Shown here: positions 34,736 to 44,859 of the stretch, piece by piece
Numbering within the stretch: the stretch's first letter is position 1
Layout: every line of letters begins with the position of its first letter
DNA from: Streptohalobacillus salinus
GTDB lineage: Bacteria; Bacillota; Bacilli; Bacillales; Amphibacillaceae
Assembly (NCBI RefSeq): GCF_003201605.1
Contig: NZ_QJJR01000002.1
Span: 260,592-324,591 of the forward strand
Reading direction: 5' to 3'
DNA: 64,000 nt
Translations under genes and position numbers: made by a program
The notes under the pieces: generated by a model
Told to the model about the DNA's origin: nothing
Databases searched by the model: none
What the model saw: the letters and a program-made list of their open reading frames with translations, nothing else

Positions 34736-37495
34736 TTATGAAGTGATCAGAAATTTACGAATATCTGAAATAACCTGCGGTAAGTCTTTCTCACTCACCG
34801 GTCTACTGTATAAATAGCCTTGCATATAGTGACAATTAAATTTAGTTAACCATTCTAAATGTTTTTTTGTTTCAATCCCCTCAGCAACAACATCTAAAGC
34901 TAACGCTCGACTCATATCCATAATTGCGCTAACAATCGCGGCATCATTATTATCTTCGTCTATATTCTTAATAAATGCCCGATCGATTTTCAAGATATCT
35001 ACCGGAAACTTTTTTAAATACGACAGCGAAGAATAACCGATACCAAAATCATCAACCGATATCCGAATACCTAACGCTTTTAAAGCGGTTAAGACTTGAT
35101 TAGATGTCACGATATCTTTCATTAAAATACTTTCAGTAATTTCAAAGACTAAATGATCGGATGGACAATTACCTGCTTTTAATAGCGCTTCTACCCGCTC
35201 AAGAAAATGCGCAGCCTCAAGCTGGCGGTAAGAAATATTTACGGACAATGAAAAGTCTTCGTTTTCTTGCTCCCATTGTTTTATTTTCTTACAGGCTTGC
35301 TCAATCACCCAATAGCCGATCTCCACAATAGCTCCTGTGGCTTCTGCGATAGGAATAAATTCATATGGCATGACTAAGCCGTAGCTCGGGTGCTCCCATC
35401 TCAACAGTGCTTCAAAGCCATAAATATGGGTTTTACTCACATCAACAATCGGCTGATAATAGATTACTAGTTCCTCATTGGTTACCGCATGATACAAGTC
35501 ATTTTGCAATGCGAGGTAGCGTTGTTGATGTTCAGTAATATCATGACTAAAGATAACGTAGCGTCTACCCTTGTCTTGTGTTGCTTCATTTAACGCTTGT
35601 TCAGCCTCATTGATCCATTGGTCAATTGGTTGCTCTTGATAAAAACTTGCCCCCGCAGCCACTGGGATAATAATTTCTAAACCATCTATCAACCAAGGTT
35701 CACTTAGTGATTCAACTGTCGTTTCGATTAATTCTGATAACCTATCACGTCCTATGTTGACTAAACAGGTAAAGGTATCCTCATTAGTTTTTGCAATTAT
35801 CTGAATCGACTCTATGGTTTCTAACCTTTCACTTACCTGTTTCAATATTTCTTCGACAACCGCAACACTATATAACGTTCGAATATTCTTTAATGCTATA
35901 AATTGACAAACAACAATACTGTTTCTAGTATGGACCTGTGACTTTTCTTCTAACAATTGCTTAAACCGGAAACGATTGGGTAGCTGGGTTAAATGATCAA
36001 TATAAAGTGATTTATTCAATGCATCTTCGAATTTTTTTCTGTCTGTGATGTCTCTTGCATTCAACAAAATTTTCTCTTGTTGATCATTTTCATCAATAAA
36101 GGTATGCCCCTTTACTTCAATGACACTTAACTGTTTGCATTTATTCTTAATGATTAACTCAACTTCAATAGGCTTGTTTGATTGCTCTACCATTGTTAAA
36201 AAAGAATGAAATTCATGTTTTGATTGCTGACTAAGGCGGTGCATAAACAGGTTATAGGTCATTGGTTGATCAGATAATTGTGAAAATGATGGTGAGTAGT
36301 ATTCAGTCTTTTTGTCTTTGTTTAACAATAAGACCATATCTGAAGAATAGTCTGCGATTAAGCGATACATTTGTTCACTCTCGCGGATGTGATCTAAATA
36401 GTTCGTCTTTTGCAGCGCCACCCCAATCAATGATTGGTAATGCTGATATGCCTTATAATCGCTCGTTAAGCGTGTCACGCCAGGTTGGAAATAGGCGATA
36501 AGCATTCCAATGATATGCTGTTTTGTCTCAGAATAAATCGGACTCAACCAAATCTCTTCATAGGCAAAGCCTTGACTTTCTAATTCTTGGGTAAGTCGAT
36601 CGATTAAGCTGTTTTGATCAGTCATTTGATTATTGATAAATTGATGCATCAATGGATGATCTTCTGGAATACTTTCCAACAGATGACGCATCTGATACGG
36701 AATGCGATCCGAAGCATATACATTTAATCCTGATTTATCATTCCAATGCATAACGGTTGTATCTGCTTGGAGATGACGAGCCATCATATTGGCAAGTCCA
36801 GTGAATAAATCTTTGTCTTGATCATGAATGAAAATATGTTCAAACATATCTAACTGAGTTTGAATCAAACGCCGTTGTTCTTCATGCTCAGTAACATCGC
36901 TTAATATCCCCATATAGTAGATGAGTTCCTGTGCTTTATTATATACAGGTGAGAGCTTAATATAATTCCAATAAAAAGTGCCATCTTTTTTATAAGAGGG
37001 TAACGTTATTTCTAATGTTTCTCCTGAACTAATCGCCTCGTCAAACACTTCAACTTCTTGATTGTCTGTCGGATGGCCAATTAACCGGGCCGTTTTACCA
37101 ATTAGATCGTGCTTGTTATGACCAGTAATGTTTTCAAATGCATTATTAGCGTACAAAATAGGGTGATTGGACTTGCTCGGATCAATCAAAATAACGCCTG
37201 ATGGCATTTGTTCAATAACTTGCTTATACGTCTCATATTGATCGGTCATCTTTTTTAAAGCTTCATTTCGTTCTGCACTTGCATTTTGCAATGCTTGTTG
37301 TTTTTCATCAAACCGATCAATCAATATGTAAATAAGACCGGAGGTTAATATAACAAAAGTCAGACCTTTCAACGTTTGTGGCGGGATACTCAAAAAGGCA
37401 AAATCCCGTGACAGTACAATATAATCAGAAAACAGAATCCACACTACCGATAAAACCAAATAAATTGATGTAATACGCAAGGCCTGTTTCAACAT
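34736..37495 (-). CDS. Membrane PAS-GGDEF(degenerate)-EAL protein, probable c-di-GMP phosphodiesterase
   Basis: A 919-residue protein with two N-terminal TM segments (about 8-28 and 39-60), at least two PAS domains (MPSGVILIDPS, later YSSDMVLLLNKD), a GAF-like stretch, a GGDEF domain and a C-terminal EAL domain. GGDEF is replaced by TNEDTF, so synthesis is lost. EAL motifs are complete: EALLRW, Asn of NISYRQL, EITES, VDDFGIGYSSL and AEGIET. The ATG at 37495 is preferred over a GTG at 37501 on ribosome-site spacing. The sensor may respond to redox or small ligands. Confidence 0.88.
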   Translation of the reverse strand: MLKQALRITSIYLVLSVVWILFSDYIVLSRDFAFLSIPPQTLKGLTFVILTSGLIYILIDRFDEKQQALQNASAERNEALKKMTDQYETYKQVIEQMPSGVILIDPSKSNHPILYANNAFENITGHNKHDLIGKTARLIGHPTDNQEVEVFDEAISSGETLEITLPSYKKDGTFYWNYIKLSPVYNKAQELIYYMGILSDVTEHEEQRRLIQTQLDMFEHIFIHDQDKDLFTGLANMMARHLQADTTVMHWNDKSGLNVYASDRIPYQMRHLLESIPEDHPLMHQFINNQMTDQNSLIDRLTQELESQGFAYEEIWLSPIYSETKQHIIGMLIAYFQPGVTRLTSDYKAYQHYQSLIGVALQKTNYLDHIRESEQMYRLIADYSSDMVLLLNKDKKTEYYSPSFSQLSDQPMTYNLFMHRLSQQSKHEFHSFLTMVEQSNKPIEVELIIKNKCKQLSVIEVKGHTFIDENDQQEKILLNARDITDRKKFEDALNKSLYIDHLTQLPNRFRFKQLLEEKSQVHTRNSIVVCQFIALKNIRTLYSVAVVEEILKQVSERLETIESIQIIAKTNEDTFTCLVNIGRDRLSELIETTVESLSEPWLIDGLEIIIPVAAGASFYQEQPIDQWINEAEQALNEATQDKGRRYVIFSHDITEHQQRYLALQNDLYHAVTNEELVIYYQPIVDVSKTHIYGFEALLRWEHPSYGLVMPYEFIPIAEATGAIVEIGYWVIEQACKKIKQWEQENEDFSLSVNISYRQLEAAHFLERVEALLKAGNCPSDHLVFEITESILMKDIVTSNQVLTALKALGIRISVDDFGIGYSSLSYLKKFPVDILKIDRAFIKNIDEDNNDAAIVSAIMDMSRALALDVVAEGIETKKHLEWLTKFNCHYMQGYLYSRPVSEKDLPQVISDIRKFLITS

Positions 37496-37696
37496 CTTCA
37501 CCCCTGTCCATAAATATAAGCAATCGTTTCATTTATTGCTCATTTATATAATTAAAATGGTCTTTATACTTTTTCCCTCATTGTTAGTCAATTAAACGCA
37601 GGGCTAAATGCATTTAACTTGCGCCGAACAATTAAAGATGCTTAAATAATCTATGATAAACACACAATCATTATTGACTGTGAAAGGATGAAACAA

Positions 37697-38035
37697 ATGA
37701 CTGCTTTTAAAACAATTACAACTAGTGCTGAATTAGACGCATTTTTAAACAAAGACGGGTTAAGTTTCTTGTATATCTCTCGGCCGAACTGTAGTGTTTG
37801 TGTAAGTCTACTGCCTCAAATTAAAACAGTTTTCGAAGAATTCATTGAGGTAAGAACTGCTTACGTGAATGCTGAAGATGTTCCCGAAGTGGCTGGTCGC
37901 TTTAACATTTTCACTGTGCCCGTGTTAATTTTATTTGTAGATGGTCGTGAATATTTACGCGAAGCGCGTATTGTACCTATTGAGCCTTTCAAAGAGAAAC
38001 TTAAAAAAATCGTAAATGGTTATAACGCAAGGTAA
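37697..38035 (+). CDS. Thioredoxin-family protein (CxxC)
   Basis: A 112-residue single-domain thioredoxin with the redox motif CSVC (SRPNCSVC) and cis-Pro in FTVPVLILF. The ATG at 37697 is chosen because an earlier ATG (37688) overlaps the AAAGG site. No signal peptide, so cytoplasmic. It stands alone, divergent from the EAL gene, with a convergent terminator downstream. Confidence 0.85.
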   Translation: MTAFKTITTSAELDAFLNKDGLSFLYISRPNCSVCVSLLPQIKTVFEEFIEVRTAYVNAEDVPEVAGRFNIFTVPVLILFVDGREYLREARIVPIEPFKEKLKKIVNGYNAR

Positions 38036-38044
38036 CAGCGACTT

Positions 38045-38081
38045 AAACAGCCACACGCATAATTTTGGCGTGTGGCTGTTT
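38045..38081. terminator. Bidirectional terminator between thioredoxin and CBS genes
   Basis: A 14-bp perfect inverted repeat (AAACAGCCACACGC and complement) between convergent genes. Confidence 0.9.
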
Positions 38082-38087
38082 GATTTA

Positions 38088-38789
38088 TTAAGGTATATGA
38101 ATTAGATCGTTCGGGGTTATCATTCCTAAAAGGCGTTCGTGCGGTTCACCCGTTTCCGTGATTAATAAAGCGTCTAAACGCTTATGTTTTTTAATTGCAT
38201 TAATAAAAATATCCTCAGCTTGATAAATACTCATCTCTCGTTCAATAAACCGGTAATTCGTATCATAGATTGCGTCATCATCAATCAATTTAATCACTTT
38301 CGTACCAAGAAGCACTTCAACATCACCATTCATATGATGTGCAATCCAATGAAGTATCGCTTTATCCGTTAATAACCCTAAAAATTGTTTGCTTCTGTAC
38401 ACAGGAAATTGCGAGAACTCTGTTTCTTTAATAATCGTTAATACTTCTTTAACCGATAAATCAGCTTGGACGGTGCGTAAAGTCTTTGCAAATAACTTCA
38501 TCACACTTTTTGGTGCCGTTAGTTCATTGGCGATTTTTTCAATTGAGGCAACAATATCATCATGAGGATCAGCGATCGTGTAGTGATGATCCGTGCGCTC
38601 ATGTACAATCGCATTTCTCAGTTCAGAAAACTCTAATAAATCATTATGGTAGCGATTAATTACCGCATTTGTTTTCCTAAGTCGTTGCACCGCTCGATAA
38701 AAAGGAACATAACGACTATCATTTAATTGTTGATCAAAAAATTTTTCTATTTTATTAAACGCTACGATAAACCGCTCATCATTACGCAT
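38088..38789 (-). CDS. CBS-domain protein with HEPN-like N-terminus
   Basis: A 233-residue protein. The N-terminal about 90 residues are helical and contain ELRNAIVHER, an R-N-x3-H pattern like HEPN folds. The C-terminal about 120 residues form a tandem CBS (Bateman) module (DLSVKEVLTIIKETEFSQFPV ... LLGMITPNDLIHI) that would bind adenine nucleotides. A GAAGGTGGGAG site precedes the ATG. Whether the HEPN-like part is catalytic is unknown. Confidence 0.75.
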   Translation of the reverse strand: MRNDERFIVAFNKIEKFFDQQLNDSRYVPFYRAVQRLRKTNAVINRYHNDLLEFSELRNAIVHERTDHHYTIADPHDDIVASIEKIANELTAPKSVMKLFAKTLRTVQADLSVKEVLTIIKETEFSQFPVYRSKQFLGLLTDKAILHWIAHHMNGDVEVLLGTKVIKLIDDDAIYDTNYRFIEREMSIYQAEDIFINAIKKHKRLDALLITETGEPHERLLGMITPNDLIHIP

Positions 38790-38944
38790 ACGTCTCCCAC
38801 CTTCTCGTCACACTATTATTTCGTCGCACCAAATCGTTATGATAAATCATAACCATTCACCATCAAACACGTACGTGAAATTAGTATCATTTTAACATAA
38901 TACAGAACTTTAGCGAATTGATTTCAGGAATTACCCTCTTACTA

Positions 38945-39240
38945 TAAAGGGATTTACTTTTTCATTTAAACCTAAAACTAGCGTATTTAACGTTTGTGCG
39001 GCCTCAGCGATTGCGCCGATAGATTGTACTGAAACTTTTTAAGCTACAGTTTTTACAATTCCTGCAGCAGATGCTTCTGTAAGCATGACCATATTTTCAA
39101 GGGTTGTTTGAATCGCTACACTTGTTTCGGTCAGTTGTGCAAGATCATAAACACTAAATGATGACGCACTTGTTCCAATAATGCTGCATCTTGATAAGTT
39201 ACTGCTATCAACATATTCACTTGTAAATTTCTAGCTGAAC
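38945..39240 (-). pseudogene. Remnant of a chemoreceptor-like gene
   Basis: The reverse strand shows two open stretches in different frames with internal stops (TAA at 39039-39041). They read like the end of a methyl-accepting protein: QTTLENMVMLTEASAAG and, after the stop, SVQSIGAIAEAAQTLNTL. A frameshift joins RSARNLQVNMLIAVTYQD in the other frame. The similarity is judged by pattern only. The intergenic region 38790-39355 holds nothing else I can support. Confidence 0.4.
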
Positions 39241-39355
39241 GAACAATTTGATTGTGCTATTGTGTAAACAATACGATCTGCGCATACATTAAAAATACAC
39301 CCTCTGTTTCTGGGTGCATTTATCTGGAGAGCTATTTGATATATATCTAATAAAC

Positions 39356-39574
39356 TTATTCAACCACATTCTCATTTTTCTGTTTATGCATCGAGACTAG
39401 TTTTTTAAAATAAAAATAAAATACGATATTTAAGCCTATGCCAATTAACAGAATAATCGAAACAGCAGCGGTTACGATTGAAAAATTCGTTCGTGCTAAA
39501 CTAACGACGAGATAAACCGCTCCTATCACGAACTGAAAAAGTGCTAAATAGAGAAAATAACGATACCTTAACAT
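39356..39574 (-). CDS. Small membrane protein, two TM segments
   Basis: A 72-residue protein with two hydrophobic segments (YFLYLALFQFVIGAVYLVV and VTAAVSIILLIGIGLNIVFYF) and a charged tail. An AAGGAG site nine bases before the ATG supports it as a real gene. Family not recognised; no operon partner. Confidence 0.65.
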   Translation of the reverse strand: MLRYRYFLYLALFQFVIGAVYLVVSLARTNFSIVTAAVSIILLIGIGLNIVFYFYFKKLVSMHKQKNENVVE

Positions 39575-39766
39575 TTACTCAACTCCTTCCATTATAACTT
39601 TAATGACATACTGACTCACTGTCAAATTATCTATCCTTTCGCAAATGATTTTTTGCCAGGAAAAGTACCTTTAGTAAACATGTAGTTTTTATTGTCTATT
39701 CATAGTATAATTGACACCTTACAAGAAATACAGGAGTATGATGGAAGTAGAAGGTGATTATAATTT

Positions 39767-42199
39767 ATGTTAACCATTTCAGATCTTTCATATGCGGCAC
39801 TAACAAGCCTCTTAAATATAAGTGATTTGTCTACCTTTCTCTTTAGCCAAAACACGCTAGACAAGGAATTAGAATTGTCGTACATGAATCAAAAAAGTCA
39901 TGAAAAAACAGGTCTATCGATTACTAAAAATCGCCCCCTAAATGTGAATGATATTTTTAATATTCACCGTGCGGAAAAAGACCAGTTAATCGAAACCCTT
40001 CACACAGGCATAGTTACCCACCAACGGTTACAACTCATACGTAACAAAGATATCACATTAGTTGATGTAAAGGTAGTTCCGCTTACGATTGAAAATAGTC
40101 AAACTTTCCTACTAGTAATGGCGACAAACTTAGATCAGGCGATTTTTGATGAAGCTCCTACTTTAATTGATCGCTTAGCGAATCGCTCACTATACATGCA
40201 TACACCACATGCGATTTTTGTAATGGATGATTTAGGCCGATTGCTGCGAACCAATCCAGCTGGATTGGGCTTACTAGAGTACCGAGAAGATGAGTGTATT
40301 AACATGCACTTCACTGACTTTATCGATGAGAGTGACCATTCGCATGGTTTAAAAGCATTCCAAGCGGTTTTAGCTGGTGAAGTCACTGAAACAGTGCTAC
40401 TCGGTCTTACTAAATCACAAGAACACCGTCATTTAAAAATAAAAGGGATCCCTATTCAAGATGACACTAAAATTGTTGGTATTGTTGGTATCGTTGACGA
40501 TGTAACTGAAGAAAAAGCGACACAAGATCTTTTGAAATACGCGCAACTACAGTACAAATCATTGTTTACAAATAATATTGAAACCGTGGCAACGTTCGAT
40601 CTTAACGGGAAATTTGTTGATCTAAATGATGCGACTATCACATTGACAGGTTATCAACGCGAGGAATTACTCGGAAGATCATTTGAATTTTTATTAACAT
40701 CCGACGTTAAAGCATTGACGTTAGATTTTTTCAATTCTGCTCAAAGCGGTGTAACAAAAGAATATGAAACTAAAATCATTCATAAGCAAGGTAAAGTGTT
40801 AAATATATACGTTACATTAATTCCCATTGTTGTCGATGATGACATTAAAGGAATCAACTGTATCGTGAAAGACATGACCGAAAAAATAGAGTTGCATGCT
40901 CAGTTACATCATATGGCGTACCACGACCATTTAACTGGACTGAAAAATCAAATGGCCCTGTATCGTGATTTTGATAAGCTTATTAGTGAGCAGCCCAAAG
41001 ATGCTCATGCGCTCTTGTTCATTGATCTTGATCGCTTTAAGTTGATCAATGATGCACTTGGTCATGCGAAAGGCGATTTGGTTCTAAAACAGATGGCAAT
41101 GCGTTTAAATGAAAAACTCACCTCTGAAGTAAGTGTTTATCGATATGGTGGTGACGAGTTTATTATTTTATATAAACAAACAACTTTTGAAAAGCTGACT
41201 TCATTTAGTCAGGCATTAATAGAAATTATGTCCATCCCTTATTTGATTGATGGGATTGATGTTGTCAACACCCCTTCGATTGGCATCAGTACCTATCCAC
41301 GTGATGGTATCATGCTTGATGCATTAATTAAAAAAGCCGATAAGGCGATGTACTTTGCAAAACGTGAAAAGAAAAGTACTTTCCAGTTCTATCGCGATCA
41401 GCTTCCAGCTGTTACTGAAGGGTATCTGGAAACTGAAGCGCTCTTGCGAAAAGCAATCAAAAAAAATGAATTTGTTTTACTCTATCAACCTCAAATCGAT
41501 GCCGTAACAAAAGAAATTTTCGGCGTAGAAGCATTGATCCGATGGCACCGTGAAGGGCACGGTATTATTCCACCAAATGATTTTATTCCTTTAGCTGAAG
41601 AATCAGGTCTTATTGTTCCGATTGGTAAATGGGTCTTTGAAGAAGCTGTAAGAGCGATAAACTTCTGGAAAGATGCTGGAATTAGCCCCTTACCTGTCAG
41701 TATTAATTTATCTATTAGGCAATTCTATCAGGCTGAACTCGTACAAATGATTACTTCAATCTTAACTGAGGCTAACATTGACCCCGCGCTAATAACGATT
41801 GAAATTACTGAATCCATTGCCATGGATGCTACGAGTGCACTGCCAATCTTAAAAGAATTAAAAGCTTTAGGATTAACCATTTCAATTGACGATTTTGGTA
41901 CTGGTTACAGCTCCCTTAGCTATCTAAAGAAATTCCCAATTGATTACTTGAAAATTGACCAATCATTCGTTCGCGATATGACAACAAATAAAGACGATCG
42001 TGACATCATTGAATCAATTATCTTATTGGGACATCGTCTTAATAAAGTCTTAATTGCTGAAGGGGTCGAAACACGCGAACATGTTGACGTGTTAGGACAA
42101 TTGGGTTGTGATATGTTTCAAGGTTATCATTTCTCTAAACCAATTTCTAAAAATGCCATTATCGATTACTATACGACCTTTAATTTTGATCAACAATAA
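39767..42199 (+). CDS. PAS-PAS-GGDEF-EAL bifunctional c-di-GMP protein
   Basis: An 810-residue cytosolic protein. After an N-terminal region of about 130 residues come two PAS domains (FVMDDLGRLLRTN, TFDLNGKFVDLND), a GGDEF with RYGGDEF intact and a complete EAL (VEALIRW, Asn in NLSIRQF, EITES, DDFGTGYSSL, AEGVET). No RxxD inhibitory site stands before GGDEF. It could both make and degrade c-di-GMP. Start at 39767 has an AAGGTGA site. It is followed by a strong terminator. Confidence 0.9.
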   Translation: MLTISDLSYAALTSLLNISDLSTFLFSQNTLDKELELSYMNQKSHEKTGLSITKNRPLNVNDIFNIHRAEKDQLIETLHTGIVTHQRLQLIRNKDITLVDVKVVPLTIENSQTFLLVMATNLDQAIFDEAPTLIDRLANRSLYMHTPHAIFVMDDLGRLLRTNPAGLGLLEYREDECINMHFTDFIDESDHSHGLKAFQAVLAGEVTETVLLGLTKSQEHRHLKIKGIPIQDDTKIVGIVGIVDDVTEEKATQDLLKYAQLQYKSLFTNNIETVATFDLNGKFVDLNDATITLTGYQREELLGRSFEFLLTSDVKALTLDFFNSAQSGVTKEYETKIIHKQGKVLNIYVTLIPIVVDDDIKGINCIVKDMTEKIELHAQLHHMAYHDHLTGLKNQMALYRDFDKLISEQPKDAHALLFIDLDRFKLINDALGHAKGDLVLKQMAMRLNEKLTSEVSVYRYGGDEFIILYKQTTFEKLTSFSQALIEIMSIPYLIDGIDVVNTPSIGISTYPRDGIMLDALIKKADKAMYFAKREKKSTFQFYRDQLPAVTEGYLETEALLRKAIKKNEFVLLYQPQIDAVTKEIFGVEALIRWHREGHGIIPPNDFIPLAEESGLIVPIGKWVFEEAVRAINFWKDAGISPLPVSINLSIRQFYQAELVQMITSILTEANIDPALITIEITESIAMDATSALPILKELKALGLTISIDDFGTGYSSLSYLKKFPIDYLKIDQSFVRDMTTNKDDRDIIESIILLGHRLNKVLIAEGVETREHVDVLGQLGCDMFQGYHFSKPISKNAIIDYYTTFNFDQQ

Positions 42200-42226
42200 A
42201 CCCTACCTTTTAAAGACAAACGAAAT

Positions 42227-42268
42227 AAAAGTGCTGTCCAGTTAACAAACTAACTGAACAGCACTTTT
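42227..42268. terminator. Bidirectional terminator after the GGDEF-EAL gene
   Basis: An 18-bp inverted repeat with one mismatch and T-rich ends in both directions between convergent genes. Confidence 0.9.
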
Positions 42269-42287
42269 TGCTTCTTTAACCTATTAC

Positions 42288-43826
42288 TTATACGATAAAT
42301 AATGAAACAATAACACCAACAAGACCAATCAAACTGATCGTATGAACGGTTTTAATTGGCATAACACCGCCGTCTTTCATTGCTTTACCAAACATAAAGA
42401 ACACAACCGGGTGCACGAGGAATGGCATTGAAAAGATAAACGGAATTAAACTCGCAGACTCTGCTCCAAACATTCCACCTTGAATAGCTGCAAATAAACC
42501 AAAGTGAGAAATCGCACTTGCCTGTGCCATTCCAGTAAATAAGAATGGAATTTGACTAAAGCTTAAGAGGAGAAGCCCACCAAAAACAGCAACCAATTGC
42601 CAGCCAAATGAAAACTGCATCAAAGCTTTAACTTCTTTGGCACTTTCATTGTTAGCTTTTTTCAACTGTTTCAAACTAATAATGGTAAACAGAACACCTA
42701 CCGCCACAATCGCTATAGATGGTAGTGTCCAAAGTTGTTCTCTTTCAGCACTAATCGCTAGTACTGAGAAAACAAAAATATGCCCAAAGAACGGAATATT
42801 AATCATAATAGGCGCACGTTGTGCGGCTTCTTTACCTAAATCTCCTGCGGTACACGCACCCGTCAAACCAGAGTGAGACAGTGCACCTGCCATTCCTGGC
42901 GCTAAGTTTCTTACATGATTATTTTTAGCAAAATACATCATTAAACTAATACCACCAAACATAAAGAACAGCTGACCGAAGAACCCATAGAGGATTAAAC
43001 TGTTAACCCCATCAATTGTAAATGCTTCGCCGATGCGTGAGCCACCAACCATAAAGTTACCCGCAAGAACAACGGGAATCCCTGCAAATAGTAACGCTTT
43101 TATCGTTGGACCAAAAGACCAGCGGTACAACAGTGCACCTAGTGCTGCCGATATAATCATCGCAAAGAAGATTTGTGGTAAGGCAATAACTGGCTCAATA
43201 CCCCCTGCAATCATTGAAGATAAATATAAAACACCGATAATAGCAATAATTTCAATGATCCCTTTACGAATATATAACGATTTATTAGTAATCGTTGCGC
43301 GGTTATCGACAAAAATAATTGCACCAACAATTCCTATGTATGCAATCAATGGATAGACGTCACTTAACGCACTTGTTGACGTACCAATAAGTACTCTACT
43401 CGCACCCTCAATACCAATTAATAAGAAGAATGAACGAATAATCATAACGATTTGTGTTCGTGAGGTTCCTAACACTGCCTCTTCTTGACTTGGAATAACC
43501 ATTTCTTCGTTTGTTAAAGGTTTATTAGAGAATATCTTTCGCAACTCTTGTCCCCCAACAAAAAACGAGACGACTAAAGCAATAATCGTAGCTGAAGCGA
43601 CCATATTAACCATTGGGAATGTATTAATTCCTGGTTCAGCAACACCTGTCTCAACTAAAATGTAACCCATTGATAAACCGAAAATAACAATAATTAAAAT
43701 CGGGGAGTAACGTGTGCCCGCTACCACTGTTCTTGCAATTAAAACCATTGGTATGATCAAAAAGAGCGTCATCCAAAACTGGTTTAGCAAGTTCAAACTC
43801 ATAAATTGTTCTAACATTAATTCCAT
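42288..43826 (-). CDS. Polytopic membrane protein of unknown family (about 12 TM)
   Basis: A 512-residue protein with about twelve hydrophobic segments and conspicuous small-residue stretches (GMAGALSHSGLTGACTAGDLG and MFGAESASLIPFIFSMPF). It looks like a transporter, but I do not recognise the family and no catalytic motif is evident. A GGAGG site precedes the ATG. It is separated by a terminator from the PTS IIA gene upstream, so it is not the missing IIC by operon logic. Confidence 0.75.
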   Translation of the reverse strand: MELMLEQFMSLNLLNQFWMTLFLIIPMVLIARTVVAGTRYSPILIIVIFGLSMGYILVETGVAEPGINTFPMVNMVASATIIALVVSFFVGGQELRKIFSNKPLTNEEMVIPSQEEAVLGTSRTQIVMIIRSFFLLIGIEGASRVLIGTSTSALSDVYPLIAYIGIVGAIIFVDNRATITNKSLYIRKGIIEIIAIIGVLYLSSMIAGGIEPVIALPQIFFAMIISAALGALLYRWSFGPTIKALLFAGIPVVLAGNFMVGGSRIGEAFTIDGVNSLILYGFFGQLFFMFGGISLMMYFAKNNHVRNLAPGMAGALSHSGLTGACTAGDLGKEAAQRAPIMINIPFFGHIFVFSVLAISAEREQLWTLPSIAIVAVGVLFTIISLKQLKKANNESAKEVKALMQFSFGWQLVAVFGGLLLLSFSQIPFLFTGMAQASAISHFGLFAAIQGGMFGAESASLIPFIFSMPFLVHPVVFFMFGKAMKDGGVMPIKTVHTISLIGLVGVIVSLFIV

Positions 43827-44000
43827 AACTTACCTCCGCATATTTAATAAGAAAATGCTTATGTAATCATTTTCAAAGTAAGCATACGAAAAAAGCACGA
43901 CTTTGTAAACAGATAATGATAAAAAAGTCTGTAAATACCTGATTAAATTTTGGAGACGCTTTTAAACTCTAGTTAGGAAATTTCCACATTCGTCCATACA

Positions 44001-44041
44001 AAAACAAAAAGCAGCTAGCTTACCTTAGAGGTAAACTAGCT
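44001..44041 (-). terminator. Terminator of the PTS IIA gene
   Basis: A 12-bp stem (AGCTAGTTTACC / GGTAAGCTAGCT on the reverse strand, one G-U pair) that begins inside the stop codon and is followed by a T-rich run. Confidence 0.85.
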
Positions 44042-44359
44042 CCTTTGAATTGTTTGATACATGTCTATCATTTCTTCAATTAATAATAGTATTGTTTCAG
44101 TTGACATCAACTGGTCTTCAGCATGCATGAAAATCAAATTGAGTTCTATCTTATTGCCTTTAGCTTCATCTTGGATTAACCCTAAGTGATGCCGATGCGC
44201 TTCGTTAAAATGCTCCCGTGCTTCATCTAACATGGCATTTGCCCGATCAATTTCTTCTTTCTTTGCAAATGTTAAGGCTTCTACCGCTAAGCTTTTCGCT
44301 GCACCTGCATCTGCGATAATTTTAAAAGCAATTTGCTGAATCGTTTCTGATTGGCCCAT
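44036..44359 (-). CDS. PTS lactose/cellobiose family IIA component
   Basis: A 107-residue helical IIA of the lactose/N,N'-diacetylchitobiose/cellobiose family with the phosphorylated His in LIFMHAEDQLM. Its ATG shares a base with the IIB stop. No IIC gene follows: a terminator comes next. It passes phosphate from HPr to IIB. Confidence 0.9.
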   Translation of the reverse strand: MGQSETIQQIAFKIIADAGAAKSLAVEALTFAKKEEIDRANAMLDEAREHFNEAHRHHLGLIQDEAKGNKIELNLIFMHAEDQLMSTETILLLIEEMIDMYQTIQRS

Positions 44360-44688
44360 CACGTTTCTCCATTTTCAGTTGTGTCATTTTCTTTTAACAG
44401 TGACAAAGCAATTTCTAGCACATGCTCACCATTCATCATAGAATAGTCCTTACTCTCAATAACTTCAATTGGTAAATGACTGTATTGCTTTTTCAGCTTA
44501 TCTTCCATGTAGCGAATCTGTGGACCAATCAATAACACATCTGCCTCATCGATAAATTGTGACAAATCGCCCATTCCTGATCCATGTACTAACACGTCTG
44601 TCTTCGTTTTAGTTGCAGCCTTTATCATCCGGTTGACGAGAATAGAACTTGACATACCTACAGCACAGACAAGTACGATATGTTTCAT
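44359..44688 (-). CDS. PTS lactose/cellobiose family IIB component
   Basis: A 109-residue IIB with the phosphorylated Cys in VLVCAVGMSSSILV. The ATG at 44688 follows GGGGG; a longer frame to 44706 lacks a site. The IIA gene overlaps its end. A IIC permease is not present nearby, so the sugar is unknown. Confidence 0.9.
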   Translation of the reverse strand: MKHIVLVCAVGMSSSILVNRMIKAATKTKTDVLVHGSGMGDLSQFIDEADVLLIGPQIRYMEDKLKKQYSHLPIEVIESKDYSMMNGEHVLEIALSLLKENDTTENGET

Positions 44689-44859
44689 TAAATGACCCCC
44701 AGTCATTTATATTATCTTTCTACCAGTCTATTCCACCAAAGATAGCCGCTTAAACACTACAATTGACAAGCATTAGCTAAAGCAAGTTGTAACCATAGGA
44801 AATTTCAGTAATCACTTCTTACATTTAATCACACTTTTAAATTATCCATTTACTTTAAC

